A stretch of 64,000 bases of DNA from SURF-28 sp034521465 (GTDB taxonomy: Bacteria > Bacteroidota > Ignavibacteria > Ignavibacteriales > Melioribacteraceae). Below, in pieces: positions 25,978 to 36,699 of the stretch. The notes under the pieces are model-generated. The model had not been told where the DNA came from. It saw nothing but the letters and a program-made list of their open reading frames with translations, and ran no database searches. Made by a program: the position numbers and the translations under genes. The stretch is taken from the NCBI GenBank assembly GCA_034521465.1, contig JAXHMN010000025.1:186001-250000 (forward strand). The letters are read 5' to 3'. Position 1 is the stretch's first letter; each line of letters opens with the position of its first letter.

Positions 25978-27135
25978 ATGAAATTGTTGAGTTTTTTGAT
26001 TTTTATATCGACCGTATTAGTCGTTTACATTTCGGCAAATTATTACATATATATCCGCGGTCTCCAGGCAATTCCGAAAGATTCTCAATTGAGACTATAT
26101 TATATCGTTTTATTTATTCTCACCGCATCCGCGTTTTGGGCAGGCAGAATTTTAGAAAGCTATATGCTAAACTGGTTTACCGAAACTCTCGTTTGGATCG
26201 GTTCTTTCTGGGTTGCCTTTATGCTCTATTACTTTTTATTTGCCGCATTGTTTGATTTATTAAGATTGCTCAATCACTTCTTCGGAATCTTTCCGGCTTT
26301 CGTCACAGATAATTACACAAAAGCAAAGTTAATAAGCTTAATAACTGTAATTACGATCGTAACCGGAACGATTGTTTTCGGTTATTTAAATTTTCTTAAT
26401 CCACGCATTCATTCTTTTGAAATAACTGTTCCAAAAAAAGATTCAAAGTTAGATTCGCTCAATATTGTTGCCGCATCAGATCTTCACCTTGGCACAATAG
26501 TAGGGAAAGGCAGATTAGGTGATTTTGTTAAAAAAGTAAACTCACTTAATCCGGATATAATTTTATTGCCGGGTGATATTTTCGATGAAGATATAGGCCC
26601 AATAATTAAAAAGAATTTGGGTGATGATTTATGCAAGCTGGAATCAAAATTTGGCGCTTACGCGGCAACCGGAAACCACGAATATATCGGCGGAGTTGAA
26701 AAAGCGGTTGCGTATATGAAAGATCACGGCATAACCGTACTGAGAGATGAAGCAGTGTTGATCGATAGCAGCTTTTATGTTGTTGCAAGAGAGGACAGAG
26801 CAATTAACCGTTTCTCGGAAAATGAACGGCTGCCCTTGTCCGAAATAACCAAAAACCTCGACCCAAATTTTCCTTCTATTTTATTAGATCACCAGCCGTA
26901 CAACTTGCATCTTGCCAGAGAAAGCGGAATAGATCTGCAGCTTTCCGGGCATACACATCACGGACAACTTTGGCCTGCTAACTATATTACCGAAATGATT
27001 TATGAACTAAGCTGGGGTTATAAAAAAGTTGACGGCACACACTACTACGTTTCAAGCGGTTTTGCCGGGTGGGGTCCGCCGGTTAGAACAGGCAGCAGAA
27101 CCGAAGTTGTGAATATTTTAATAAAATTCGAATAA
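25978..27135 (+). CDS. membrane-anchored metallophosphoesterase
   Basis: A 385-residue protein with an N-terminal region of four transmembrane helices (about residues 3-145) and a C-terminal calcineurin-like phosphoesterase domain. The metal-binding set is clear: ASDLHLGT (DxH), PGDIFDE (GDxxD), TGNHEY (GNHE) and SGHTHHGQ (GHxH). Such YaeI/LpxH-like proteins hydrolyse phosphodiesters or diphosphates in lipid metabolism, and the pairing with a PAP2 phosphatase suggests a lipid substrate, which is inference. Confidence 0.85.
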   Translation: MKLLSFLIFISTVLVVYISANYYIYIRGLQAIPKDSQLRLYYIVLFILTASAFWAGRILESYMLNWFTETLVWIGSFWVAFMLYYFLFAALFDLLRLLNHFFGIFPAFVTDNYTKAKLISLITVITIVTGTIVFGYLNFLNPRIHSFEITVPKKDSKLDSLNIVAASDLHLGTIVGKGRLGDFVKKVNSLNPDIILLPGDIFDEDIGPIIKKNLGDDLCKLESKFGAYAATGNHEYIGGVEKAVAYMKDHGITVLRDEAVLIDSSFYVVAREDRAINRFSENERLPLSEITKNLDPNFPSILLDHQPYNLHLARESGIDLQLSGHTHHGQLWPANYITEMIYELSWGYKKVDGTHYYVSSGFAGWGPPVRTGSRTEVVNILIKFE

Positions 27136-27216
27136 ACTTTTTCTCTGGTTATCTTTAACTTTGTTTGATTCCATCTGTGAGATTTTTAGTTTACCAATAA
27201 AGAATTTGGAGATAAG

Positions 27217-28176
27217 ATGAATGCAAAAGCGCTTGTAGTTGGAGCAACCGGAAGTCTCGGACCGTCTGTAATCAAAGAGCTTAAAAGAAGAAACGTTGGC
27301 GTTAGAGCTTTGGTAAGAGATAAAGCCAAAGCAGAGCTCTATTTTGGTAACGCCTCAGATTTAGAAATTGTTCAAGGAAGCGCCGCCAGCAAGGAAAGCT
27401 TGACAGGCGCTCTGGAAGACTGCAGTTATTTATTTTACTTAGTTAACGTCCCTTATCACAAATGGATTGAAAAAGCTTTTCCGCTGTTACATGCTTCTGC
27501 AGAAGCCGCTGTTAAGAAAAGCGCTAAACTTGTTTTTCCGGGCAATGTTTACAACTATGGTTATGCTCAATACAACCCGGTTGATGAAAAACATCCTTGG
27601 GACGCTCACACAAAAAAGGGCAAGATTCGAATTGAGCTGGAAAATTATTTAAAAACCGAAAAAGAAGAACGGGGCTTGAAACATACTGTTGTTAGAATGC
27701 CCGATTTTTATGGACCCTTTGTAATAAATACTTTTTCAGAGAAAGCTTATGTTAATGCTATAGCGGGAAAACCAATTCGCTGGATTGGTGATTTGGATAC
27801 TCCAACCGAATATATTTTTATTGAAGATGCCGGAAAAGCAATGGTTACAGCAGGTCTGTCGGATAAATCAACCGGCGAAGAGTTTAATGTTCCCGCTTAT
27901 GAGCCAATTACATCGCGCGATTATTTAACCGAAATTGTAAATCAAGCCGGAAGTAAATCAAAAATAACAACTCTTAACTCTGATCTTGTTTTTAATCTTG
28001 CGGGTGTTTTTAGTCCTCTCATCCGAGAAGTTCAAGAAATGCTTTATTTAAAACGAGCAGAATTAATACTTGACGGAAATAAATTCAAAGAGACTTTTGG
28101 TGAATTGCCTACAAGAAATTACAAGGACGGAATCGCTGCAACATTAGATTGGGCAAAAGATTTTTATAAACTATAA
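27217..28176 (+). CDS. NAD-dependent epimerase/dehydratase family protein
   Basis: A 319-residue Rossmann-fold protein with the N-terminal dinucleotide-binding motif GATGSLGPSV (GxxGxxG, residues 9-15) and a typical extended-SDR/NmrA-like fold: 'RALVRDKAKAEL', 'FPGNVYNYG' and a Tyr-Gly region near residue 160. The catalytic YxxxK is not obvious, so it may be an atypical SDR. Substrate unknown. AAGGAG-like spacing is absent, but TTGGAG lies 7 bp before the ATG. Neighbours give no clear pathway. Confidence 0.8.
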   Translation: MNAKALVVGATGSLGPSVIKELKRRNVGVRALVRDKAKAELYFGNASDLEIVQGSAASKESLTGALEDCSYLFYLVNVPYHKWIEKAFPLLHASAEAAVKKSAKLVFPGNVYNYGYAQYNPVDEKHPWDAHTKKGKIRIELENYLKTEKEERGLKHTVVRMPDFYGPFVINTFSEKAYVNAIAGKPIRWIGDLDTPTEYIFIEDAGKAMVTAGLSDKSTGEEFNVPAYEPITSRDYLTEIVNQAGSKSKITTLNSDLVFNLAGVFSPLIREVQEMLYLKRAELILDGNKFKETFGELPTRNYKDGIAATLDWAKDFYKL

Positions 28177-28246
28177 TAGTTTTTCGAATCAAAACAGAGT
28201 TTACATTGTTAAATACTGTGAAACCGTAATAAAAAGGAGATATAAC

Positions 28247-28561
28247 ATGCGAAAGTTATTTTTAATTCTGTTAACAATCAGTTTGAGCTTTGCACTAATT
28301 TCATGCGGCGAAGAAATTGATGTTGTTGAAAGTGGAACTTACGAAGGTGTTGTTGCTAAAGTAGTTCCGGAAGAAGAAGAAATTTATGTTAACCTAGACA
28401 ACGGAAAGAAAGTAGAATTGTACTTTAAAGAAAACACTGTGCTAATGAGAGACACTTTGGAAGTTGCTTTTTCCGAATTAGCCGTTGATCAAAGGATTTC
28501 CGTAGAGGTCTTAAAAGTAGGCAACCGACTTGATCCAATAAAAGTTGAAATTATAGAGTAA
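28247..28561 (+). CDS. small lipoprotein
   Basis: A 104-residue lipoprotein (signal ending in LISC, Cys20). The mature part 'YEGVVAKVVPEEEEIYVNLDNGKKVELYFKENTVLM' has a small OB- or NfeD-like beta pattern, acidic overall. Its stop overlaps the start of the following DUF2231 gene (TAATG), so the two are translationally coupled. AAAGGAG precedes the start. No function recognised. Confidence 0.7.
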   Translation: MRKLFLILLTISLSFALISCGEEIDVVESGTYEGVVAKVVPEEEEIYVNLDNGKKVELYFKENTVLMRDTLEVAFSELAVDQRISVEVLKVGNRLDPIKVEIIE

Positions 28562-29061
28562 TGGAACAATTACCAAGCATGTGGAGAGATGAACTACTTC
28601 ATCCAAAAGTAGTTCACTTTCCAATTGCTTTATTGATATTTGGAACTGCACTTTTAATAGCGGCTCTTATATTTAGAAAAAACGAAAAGTTAAGTTTTTT
28701 AATGCCCGCTTCCCGACTTGCAATTTTTATAGGTGCAATCGGAGCGTGGACTGCGGTACTAACCGGCAATATTGCCGACAGTTTTGTAGCGCGCGAGTTG
28801 TGCGATCCAATCGTAGCTAAAGATCACGAAAGATTTGCTTATCTAGTTGCCTATCTTTTCAGCGGCGGAATCCTTATAGATTTCTTTTCAAGATTTTTCA
28901 AATTCGCTTCACTAAAAAAATTCGTTCCCGTAATTATTTTATTACTTTACTTAGGTGGGACAGGTGTACTGCTTTACGTTGGACACTTAGGCGGAAAACT
29001 TGTTTTTCAGCAGGGTGCTGCGGTTTATCAACCTTCCGAAGACTGCAGTGAGTTTGAATAA
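28561..29061 (+). CDS. DUF2231 membrane protein
   Basis: A 166-residue integral membrane protein with four predicted helices. 'LHPKVVHFPIALLIFGTALL' and 'GHLGGKLVFQQGAAVY' are the hallmark ends of DUF2231, a family proposed to bind heme through the conserved histidines. It is coupled to the preceding lipoprotein gene by a 1-bp overlap. A redox or electron-transfer function is only a suggestion. Confidence 0.8.
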   Translation: MEQLPSMWRDELLHPKVVHFPIALLIFGTALLIAALIFRKNEKLSFLMPASRLAIFIGAIGAWTAVLTGNIADSFVARELCDPIVAKDHERFAYLVAYLFSGGILIDFFSRFFKFASLKKFVPVIILLLYLGGTGVLLYVGHLGGKLVFQQGAAVYQPSEDCSEFE

Positions 29062-29072
29062 TACTTATCTAT

Positions 29073-30261
29073 TTATTCAATAACTTTTAACGCTCGACCA
29101 AGATCGGCTTTATCCTTTTTCCAAAGCTCGGATGCGCTTATCCTATCACCGAAACTATCTCGCCAACTATAAAACCATACTCCGGCAACATTAAACTCAA
29201 GCAAGCTTTGAATTAACTGTTCGTACTCTTCGCTTGTCGGAAGAGCGTTTCCTTTTTTAATGAAGCTCTTAACAACCGGCATCACTTTGGGTTTTTCTGC
29301 TTTATAATTTGCGAACTCTTCAGTCGATATCATTAAGTATTACATTCCAAAAATTATTGTCCTCTCCGTAATAGTCCGGCATTATAACATCTACTGTGCC
29401 CGGATTAAAAATTGTATAGATTTTGCCTTTACCTATCGAAATGTTTTTGCCGTTTAAATTATAGAACGTACCGTCGTTTGGTCTTCCGCTGTTCGGGTGT
29501 CTGTGAAGATCGTCAGCGTCAAAAGCAACGTGGGTTGGATGAGAATACGCTTCACGTCCTCTGTTGTTTAAGTAAAGAGAACTATTTTTAGCATAAAAGT
29601 TTTCTTCAATAATTTTTAGTAAGCTGGACATTGTGTTCAAAACTTCGATGTCATGATTTCTTACAAGTGGTTCGTCGTCTAAATACCAACCGCCGAGCGG
29701 TCGCTTATGTGGAGTGCTCATTATTTCTTTAACTAATTCAATGTTTCCTTCGGTTGCTTTGAGAACAATTTCTAATTCTTTTTGAAGTACCGATTCCACA
29801 AAAGTTTTGAACAGTTCCACATCAAGTACGCGGTCGTTGCCTTTGTCATCTTCCGGAGCGGTTTTTAACGGTGTCTGCAAAAAGCTTGAATAGAGCGGTG
29901 GTGTTAACACCTGTATCCCGGCGCTTTTATCTTCGTTGATTGTAGCGAAGTACATTTCTTCCAAATAATTCGTTACATAATTTGTTAAGCTCCAATTGGG
30001 GTGATCTACTCTGTCCCAATGCCTATATGCAATTGCAGCATTTACGCCAATATTATTTTCCGAAGAAGGTCTCTGCGCTAAGCTCAACTCATCTTTCATT
30101 TCTGCGACCGATCCGTTTTGATGTCCTTTGGTTCCGGGGGAAGGTTGAAGTCCATACATGCCAATTTGAAAATTAGTTGTTCTCTCGCCTTCGCTTACTT
30201 GAGCCCAAGCAAAAAGTGTTGACAATACAAATAGCGCTGTTAGCATTTTAATTTTTTTCAT
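29073..30261 (-). CDS. secreted hydrolase-like protein (frameshift near 29330)
   Basis: Signal peptide (MKKIKMLTALFVLSTLFAWAQ) followed by about 375 residues. The frame stops at LNDID near 29320 and continues in the next frame (TEEFANYKAEKPKVMP, on to VAGVWFYSWRDSFGDR), which carries the end of a TIM-barrel-like fold; a single missing base explains it. 'GGWYLDDEPL' resembles the catalytic-strand end of glycoside-hydrolase barrels. No family is certain. The start overlaps the stop of the upstream S8 protease gene (TAATG), so the two form an operon. Read as one gene it has about 396 codons. Confidence 0.55.
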
Positions 30262-33200
30262 TATCGTACCAACATCATTTTCTTGGTTTCCACAAATTCT
30301 CCTGCCGAAAGTTTATAAAAATAAACTCCGCTGCTTAAACCGGTTGCATTAAATTCAATTTCGTAATTACCCGGCTGCATATTTTGGTTTATGAGTGTCT
30401 TAACTTCTCTTCCAAGAACATCATAAACAATCAAACTTGTCTGTAGAGACGGGGCATGCCCCGTCTCTACGGTGGGAATGTTGAACTTTATCTTTGTACT
30501 TGGGTTGAACGGGTTTGGGTAATTTTGAGATAACGAAAACTTTATCGGCGTTTCATCTTCTATAGAAACTTCCAGTAAGCCCAAGTTTACTTCGCGTAAG
30601 TTGTTGTAAACCTGATATAAACTAAATGTATGCTGACCAGTCTTTATTCCGTCGAAAGTATAGCTATAATTTAGTGTATCAATACCATTAGTGTTTGTTG
30701 CCGCCACTGTTGTAATTAATGAATCTCCCTTGTATAAATTATACCCTTTGGTTAAAGTTTGTTCCGTAACAGTCCAGCTAAAATCTACAGTATCGGATCT
30801 TAGTTCATACTCAAAATTAATTAACTTTGCGGGAGTATATGAGTTGGGTTTAGCACAAAATCATTATACGCCTCTCTGCTAAGCGAGACACTTTCTTTAA
30901 GCTCTTCCAACGAACGTGCTCCGTTTACTGAAAAAGCAACTGTTAAAGTATCCCCGGTTCAATCTGATAAGGACCTCCGGAAACGGAAAATGCAATATCT
31001 CCCGGACCGTAATCTCTAATCGTTGTTCTGCTTGCGATCGCAAGCCATTTGCCGTCATCATTAAAACGCGGGTTAAGTGAAACGCCGCCAACCGGATTAT
31101 TGCCCGAGTTACTCATTGCTCGGTAACCATAATTCTCATCCGATACAAGAGCTACACCGATGTGATCTTCTATTCTACCGCCATCATCATAAACATAACC
31201 GAATTTATCTGTGTCATCCCAGCTTGTATGGTCGTCGTCAAAGTCATGCATGTCTAAATCGAAAAAGAGTCCGGCAAAAAAATTATTGATTGTTGAATCG
31301 GAGGTGTTGTGAAACATATATCTAAGTAAAATAAATTTGCTGTATTCCTCCTGAGAAAAGCTGTAAGTGTGAAGCTCAGTTTCAATTCCCAATTTTGGAT
31401 CTGCTTTGTTGTCGTTAAATTTTGTAAACCCTTGGTAATCGGAAATTGATCCCGGTATTGAAAGACTAAAAGGAATCATCGGTTCAAAATCTTCACTCAG
31501 ATTAGACAAGTAATCTTCGTGTGCTGCGTCCATTATTCTGTCTTCTGCATTGCCGTATATAAGCGCTCCTTCAAATAACAGATTCGATCCGTTTTCGAAA
31601 AAGAGTCCGTCGCCTTCTGTCGGCTGTTGACCGTAATCATTATATCCAAGATTTCCTTTGCTTGTTATCGTAAGCGCAAGATCATTACCCGCTTGTGTTA
31701 AGTAAGTTGTATTAAACTTTTCGATAAATAGTTGAAAGTCTTGATAGCCGCCTCCGTTGTCAAACTTAACCAACAATTCAACCTCTTCGTTTTCGGGTAT
31801 ATTGTTAGCTATAGAAAATTCAAACGGAGAGCTAAAATTATTTGTCTCCTGTAGAGTACCGACAGATGAAATAGTATAACTGTTTTGAGTTATCGTGACA
31901 AATTCGCTTCTGCTCTCCAGCGTAACCGTAACATTACTAGCCGGATTTAAATAATTTTTAAAACTCATCCCTAAAGAAAAATTTTCTCCCGGCTCTGTTA
32001 CTCCGTTGCCGTTTGATATATCAGTGTATACAAGATCCTCAACCCTAATAGAAATTGAATTAGTGTTGCTCAACGCTTTGAATGCGTTAATCCTGCCTGA
32101 TCCGAGATAATATTCGAAGCCCGGGTTTTTATCATCTATGTAATCTGAGTTAACTCTAATTTGTTCAGCCACCTGCAGTGGAGTGTAATTTGGAAATCGA
32201 TCTATCACCAGCCCGGCTAGACCGGCGGCAATTGGTGAAGCCAATGAAGTTCCGCTTGAGCCCTGAATATAGGTGTCATTTTGAAATGTGCCATACATCC
32301 CCAAACCCGAACCACCCGTTATGCCTGTAGCAGGAGCCACAACGTCAACGGTTGGTCCATAATTTCCGGCAGAATACCGCTCATCGTCAGGGTTCGTTCC
32401 GCCAACAGAAAGCACTCCTTTATACGCCGAAGGATAAGCCGGTTCAATTTTATTGTCGTTATCCGAAGAAGAAACAACAAGAGCGCCTAAAGACGTTGCG
32501 TAAGTAATTGCCTCTTGAAGAGCTTGTGAATATGGGCTTCCTCCCCAACTACAGTTTATAACATCTGCGCCGTTTTCGGCAGCATAAATTATCCCCTCAC
32601 GCCCGTATGCAATTATTCCATTTCCAATGCTTTGTTGTGAAGTTTTAACAGGCATTATTGTGCAATTAAATCCGATTGCCGCAATTCCTTCGGAGTTATT
32701 TGTTACGGCTGAAGCAAAACCGGCTACATAAGTTCCGTGTGTCGGTGAATCTTCCATTGGATCATTATCCTGGGTGCCGTCGGTTCCGCCAAAATCCCAA
32801 CCGCGAATATCATCAACGTAACCGTTGTTGTCATCGTCTATTCCGTTGTTTGGAATCTCGCCCGGATTTTCCCAAATGTTTGCAGCAAGATCGGGATGGT
32901 TCCAATCAACGCCTGTGTCGTTAATAGCAATAACTATTTCTGAATTTCCGGTGCTAAGATCCCATGCTTGCTGAGCGGAAATTTTATTTAAGTACCATTG
33001 TGTTCCGTCGGTAAACTTTGGGTCGTCCGGTTCAAAACTAATTTCATAAACATACCATGGTTCCGCCCATTCAATGTCTCTTGATTTACTAAGTTTTGCG
33101 GAAAGAATTTGTGGATCATATGGAGAATTATATTCAACAACATATGTGTTTTTGATGTCATTGTAATTTACAGCTTCCTCTTTTGCCGGAGTAATGCTCT

Positions 33201-33414
33201 GCATAACTTCAACCGCGCCGATGTTTTCCAACGTTTTTGCCGAAGCAGTCGGAATCATTGCGTTTTTAAAGAATTTTTTTTCTGAATCCTCTTTAAATTT
33301 TACAATGATTTTATTTGGCAGATATAAAACATCGCCTTTCTTTATTACCCCCTCTTGGGCAGATAATAAAAGGGCGCTTGCTAAAATGATGGCTGCAATA
33401 ATTTTAGTATTCAT
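30261..33414 (-). CDS. S8 subtilisin-like protease with T9SS sorting domain (two frameshifts)
   Basis: Secreted serine protease. Signal peptide, then an N-terminal propeptide-like region with a fervidolysin-type 'YLPNKIIVKF' start, and the subtilase triad Asp166 (INDTGVDWNHPD), His226 (PTHGTYVAGF) and Ser390 (SSGTSLASP). A beta-rich C-terminal half follows and the last 80 residues are a sorting domain (SLSQNYPNPFNPSTKIKF, ending FVETKKMMLVR). The frame breaks twice: near 30953 one G is missing from a run of G, and near 30848 one base is missing from AAACCC. Restored, the protein has about 1050 residues. Both breaks are homopolymer-associated. A 28-bp palindrome sits inside the sorting-domain coding region. 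Confidence 0.85.
30443..30470. repeat. 28-bp perfect palindrome inside the sorting-domain coding sequence
   Basis: GTAGAGACGGGGCA (30443-30456) and TGCCCCGTCTCTAC (30457-30470) are exact complements with no loop. It lies in frame in the S8 protease gene and encodes the extra residues of the GHAPSLQT stretch between the PNPFNP motif and VYDVLGREV. The neighbouring T9SS protein at 24.9 kb lacks these residues. Confidence 0.85.
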
Positions 33415-33531
33415 ATAAGCTTTCTTTTTTTTAATCTGTTTATAAACATTTTTTTTGAGAATGAATACGATATAATTTTTCTCTGTTATTCGTTGATGTT
33501 TAATTTAGTTTTTTCGGAAATATTAGGATGG

Positions 33532-35349
33532 TTATCGTGACCGAGTGATAATCATTGTAATCTTTTTTTCCGCATTTAGTTCGACTGCTATTTCATTATT
33601 TCCGTTCTTCCATACTTCGGGTTTCCTAATTAATTCTTCTTCCGTTCCATCTTTATAATATATATTTAAAATCACCGGCACAAATAAGCCGCCATTATTT
33701 TTAATAGTTACTATTTTTTTGTCATCAACAATCTCAAAGTTTTTTAATTCTATTTCTGCAACAGCAAAATCAAAAAACCAATTTTGCCAGAACCAATTTA
33801 AATTTTGTCCACTTACTTCGTTAAAAGTAAAAAACATATCATACGGTGTTGGGTGTTTTCCGTTCCATCTGTGAATAAACTCTTGAAGCCCTTTTAAGAA
33901 GAGTTCTTCACCAAGTTGTTCTTGTAAAGCGAAATATGCCGCTCCGGGTCTTGTGTAAGATGCCATTCGATAACTGGTTCTGTCTAAAGCAAACGAAGGA
34001 ACCATCGGCGGAACCGCGGTTATACTTTTTGCTTGTGCATCGTATCTTCCGTATCGTCTTTCCATTGAGTTATAGTTTCCTAATTCATTTTGTTTTTCAA
34101 CCGGAAGAAAGACCGCCCATCCTTCGTCCATGAATGCATATCGTCTTTCATTTGTGCCCATGTAAAACGGAAAATAAGTATGCGCAAGTTCGTGCATTGT
34201 CAATCCGACAGTGCTTTCGTAAGTTGATGTTTCGCCGTCGTTTATCATCATCGGAAACTCCATTCCGCCGCTGCCGTTAAAAACCGAGACGGCAGGAAAT
34301 GGAAAGGTGACTCCCGGCATCTCATCAGAATGAAATTTTACGGCTTCATTCAAAATGTATTCCACTCTGTCAAAATTTTTTGCGTCTCTTTTATAACCTG
34401 CATCAACAAAAACTTTTTTCCCATCATCTAAGAAAACCGTTGATGCATCCCACAAATAATTTTTTGCAGTGGCAAAAGCAAAGTCCGGCACCTTTTCTGC
34501 TTCATATATCCAAGTTGAGTATTCATCGATTGTTATATTTTTATCTTTGTCATCGAGGGTAAGCATCTTAATTGTTGTTTCTGATTCATTGGCTTCGTTA
34601 TATCGATCCAAATATTTTTCATTCAAAACTTCTTCGGGGTTTTGAAGAACGCCGGTTCCCCACACAACATAGTTTTGTGGTACTGTTATATGCACTTTGA
34701 AATTTGAAAAATCGTTATACGTTTCTGTTAACCCGGTGTAGCTGCCTTCGTCCCATCCGTCAACGTCATCATAAACCGCAACCTGCGGATACCAATAGGC
34801 AACAAACATCGATGTGTCTGAATAAGCTCCAAGTCGAACAGTTGACTCGGTCGGAATTATAAAACTCCAATCGACTTCAACGGTGATATCTTCGCCGGGA
34901 TTAAGCGGCTCGTCCAAACTTATATGCATGTTTGTTCCGGACCGAGATATGTTTTGCGTTCCTTCTGATGTAACAAGTTCATTTCCTCTAACCGAGACTC
35001 GTTTAATATCAACTCCATCGTGAACAGCTTCAGGAGAAATTTGAAAATCTCTATTGTTTCCCTTTTTATAAAAATCTTGATAGAGGCGCATTACAATTTT
35101 TGTTAAAGTGTCGGGGCTTTCGTTGAAATAATTAACAAGAAGTGATCCGTTTACTTCTTTTTTCCAAGGATCGATATTTACTTCAATTTCATAATCTGCT
35201 TTATTCTGCCAATAGTTTTCACCCGGATTCCCGTCGAATGAACGGGTTCCGTTTTCGTATGCTTTCTGAACAGGCTTTGACATATAAAGTTGTTGTGACT
35301 GAGCTAAAACAGAGGATACAATTAAAAGAATAGAAATGATTGTTTTCAT
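33532..35349 (-). CDS. M1-like metallopeptidase, exported
   Basis: A 605-residue secreted gluzincin with signal peptide (MKTIISILLIVSSVLAQ). The zinc site is HELAH followed 18 residues later by Glu (MDEGWAVF), near residues 388-411. The N-terminal half 'KADYEIEVNIDPWKKEVNGSLLVNYFNESPDTL' is the beta-saddle domain of M1 peptidases. The exopeptidase GxMEN appears as GGMEFPMM, as in family members with altered specificity. It stands alone, separated from the next operon by a terminator. Periplasmic or extracellular. Confidence 0.85.
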   Translation of the reverse strand: MKTIISILLIVSSVLAQSQQLYMSKPVQKAYENGTRSFDGNPGENYWQNKADYEIEVNIDPWKKEVNGSLLVNYFNESPDTLTKIVMRLYQDFYKKGNNRDFQISPEAVHDGVDIKRVSVRGNELVTSEGTQNISRSGTNMHISLDEPLNPGEDITVEVDWSFIIPTESTVRLGAYSDTSMFVAYWYPQVAVYDDVDGWDEGSYTGLTETYNDFSNFKVHITVPQNYVVWGTGVLQNPEEVLNEKYLDRYNEANESETTIKMLTLDDKDKNITIDEYSTWIYEAEKVPDFAFATAKNYLWDASTVFLDDGKKVFVDAGYKRDAKNFDRVEYILNEAVKFHSDEMPGVTFPFPAVSVFNGSGGMEFPMMINDGETSTYESTVGLTMHELAHTYFPFYMGTNERRYAFMDEGWAVFLPVEKQNELGNYNSMERRYGRYDAQAKSITAVPPMVPSFALDRTSYRMASYTRPGAAYFALQEQLGEELFLKGLQEFIHRWNGKHPTPYDMFFTFNEVSGQNLNWFWQNWFFDFAVAEIELKNFEIVDDKKIVTIKNNGGLFVPVILNIYYKDGTEEELIRKPEVWKNGNNEIAVELNAEKKITMIITRSR

Positions 35350-35380
35350 AGTTATTCACTCAATATTTTTGGATAAGGAA

Positions 35381-35421
35381 AACCCCAAACCAAAGATAAA
35401 AAACTAATTTGATTTGGGGTT
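35381..35421 (-). terminator. hairpin terminator after the trans-sulfuration gene
   Basis: AACCCCAAA (35381-35389) pairs with TTTGGGGTT (35413-35421). In the minus-strand direction the stem is followed by TTCCTTAT. It separates the trans-sulfuration gene from the peptidase gene in the same orientation. Confidence 0.6.
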
Positions 35422-35431
35422 GAATAGTTCT

Positions 35432-36637
35432 TTAAACTGTTTGTTCTTCTTTAACAGCGATCTTTTCTAATGCTCCTTCAAGATCTGCTATAATATCGTT
35501 AACATTTTCGATACCTACGGAAACTCTAACTAATCCGTCTGTTATTCCGGCTGCTTCTCTTGCCTCTTTTCCCATCGAGAAATGGGTCATGCTGGCAGGG
35601 TGTTGAATTAACGTTTCAACGCCGCCAAGACTTACGGCAAGTTGACAAAACTTAACATTATTCATAACCTTTTCACCGGCTTCTATTCCGCCTTTTAACT
35701 CAAAGCTGATCATTCCGCCGTCCATTTTATGCTGCTTCTTTCCGACTTCATATTGAGGATGTGATTTTAAGCCGGGATATTTCACCCATTTTACCGCCTG
35801 ATGGCTTTCCAAATAATCAGCAATTACCGCAGCGTTTTCGGTATGTCTTTCCATTCTAAGAGATAACGTTTTTAATCCGCGGTGAACTAGAAAAGCATTA
35901 AACGGATCAATGACGCCGCCAATTTGATTAAGCGTTTTCTTAAACACCGGATAAAGTTCTTCGTCTTTTACTATAATGACGCCGCCAACAACATCAGCGT
36001 GTCCGTTTAAAATTTAGTTAAGCTGTGAACAACAACATCGGCGCCCAATCGCAATGGTTTTTGAATAGCGGGACTCATAAATGTGTTATCTACTACAACC
36101 TTTGCGTTCTTGGAATGAGCAAATTTTGATACTTCTGCAATGTCGGTAATTTCTAATGTTGGATTACCGGGTGTTTCAATATAAACAACTTTGGTGTTTG
36201 GCTTAAAGAGAAGATTTTACTTCCTCAAGATCGGATCCGTTTACAAAGGTTGTTTCAATATCAAACTTTGTGAATACAGTGCTTAACAGAGTTGCCGTGG
36301 GTCCATAAACAGATTTAGAGCAAACAACATGGTCTCCGGCGTTTAATAACGCTGTCAGCGCTGTATGGATTGCCGCCATTCCGCTTGCACAGCCAAGGCC
36401 CTTATATCCTTCTTCAAGATCAGCTATTGCGTCTTCCAAAGCTTCAATGGTTGGGTTTGCCATTCTTGTGTAAATGTAACCTTTTTCATCTCCTCTAAAC
36501 AAAGATGCGCCGTGTGATGTACTCTCAAACTTAAAAGTTGAGGTTTGGTAGATTGGTGGAACTACCGGACCAAATTCATATTCTTTAATACCTGAGTGAA
36601 CACACTTAGAATCAAAGTGGGATTTTTTTTCTGACAT
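35432..36637 (-). CDS. PLP-dependent trans-sulfuration enzyme (two homopolymer frameshifts)
   Basis: A Cys/Met-metabolism PLP enzyme (cystathionine gamma-lyase/synthase or methionine gamma-lyase type), 401 aa when two errors are undone. N-terminal 'VVPPIYQTSTFKFES' and 'YIYTRMANPTIEALE', and PLP-Lys in HSLTKFLNGHADVVGG. The frame breaks at about 36205 (one extra T in CTTTAAG) and at about 36010 (one T missing in a TTTT run). Together they cancel, and the middle 80 residues (KPNTKVVYIETPGNPTLE, then VVVDNTFMSPAIQKPLRLGAD) lie in the shifted frame. Which exact activity cannot be told; the residue pattern leans towards methionine gamma-lyase. Confidence 0.85.
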
Positions 36638-36660
36638 TTTATTACCTGCATATTTTATTT

Positions 36661-36694
36661 AAAACAAAAAGGTTGACCGTTTAGATCAACCTTT
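36661..36694 (-). terminator. rho-independent terminator of the gyrase operon
   Basis: AAAGGTTGA and TCAACCTTT (36668-36676 and 36686-36694) form a 9-bp stem with a 9-base loop. In the minus direction it is followed by TTTTTGTTTT, a good terminator 6 bp beyond the gyrA stop. Confidence 0.85.
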
Positions 36695-36699
36695 AGAAT

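Noticed and set aside
36004..36240. trans-sulfuration gene as two separate genes or a pseudogene
   Set aside because: Two single-base homopolymer changes that cancel restore an unbroken 401-residue enzyme including the PLP lysine.
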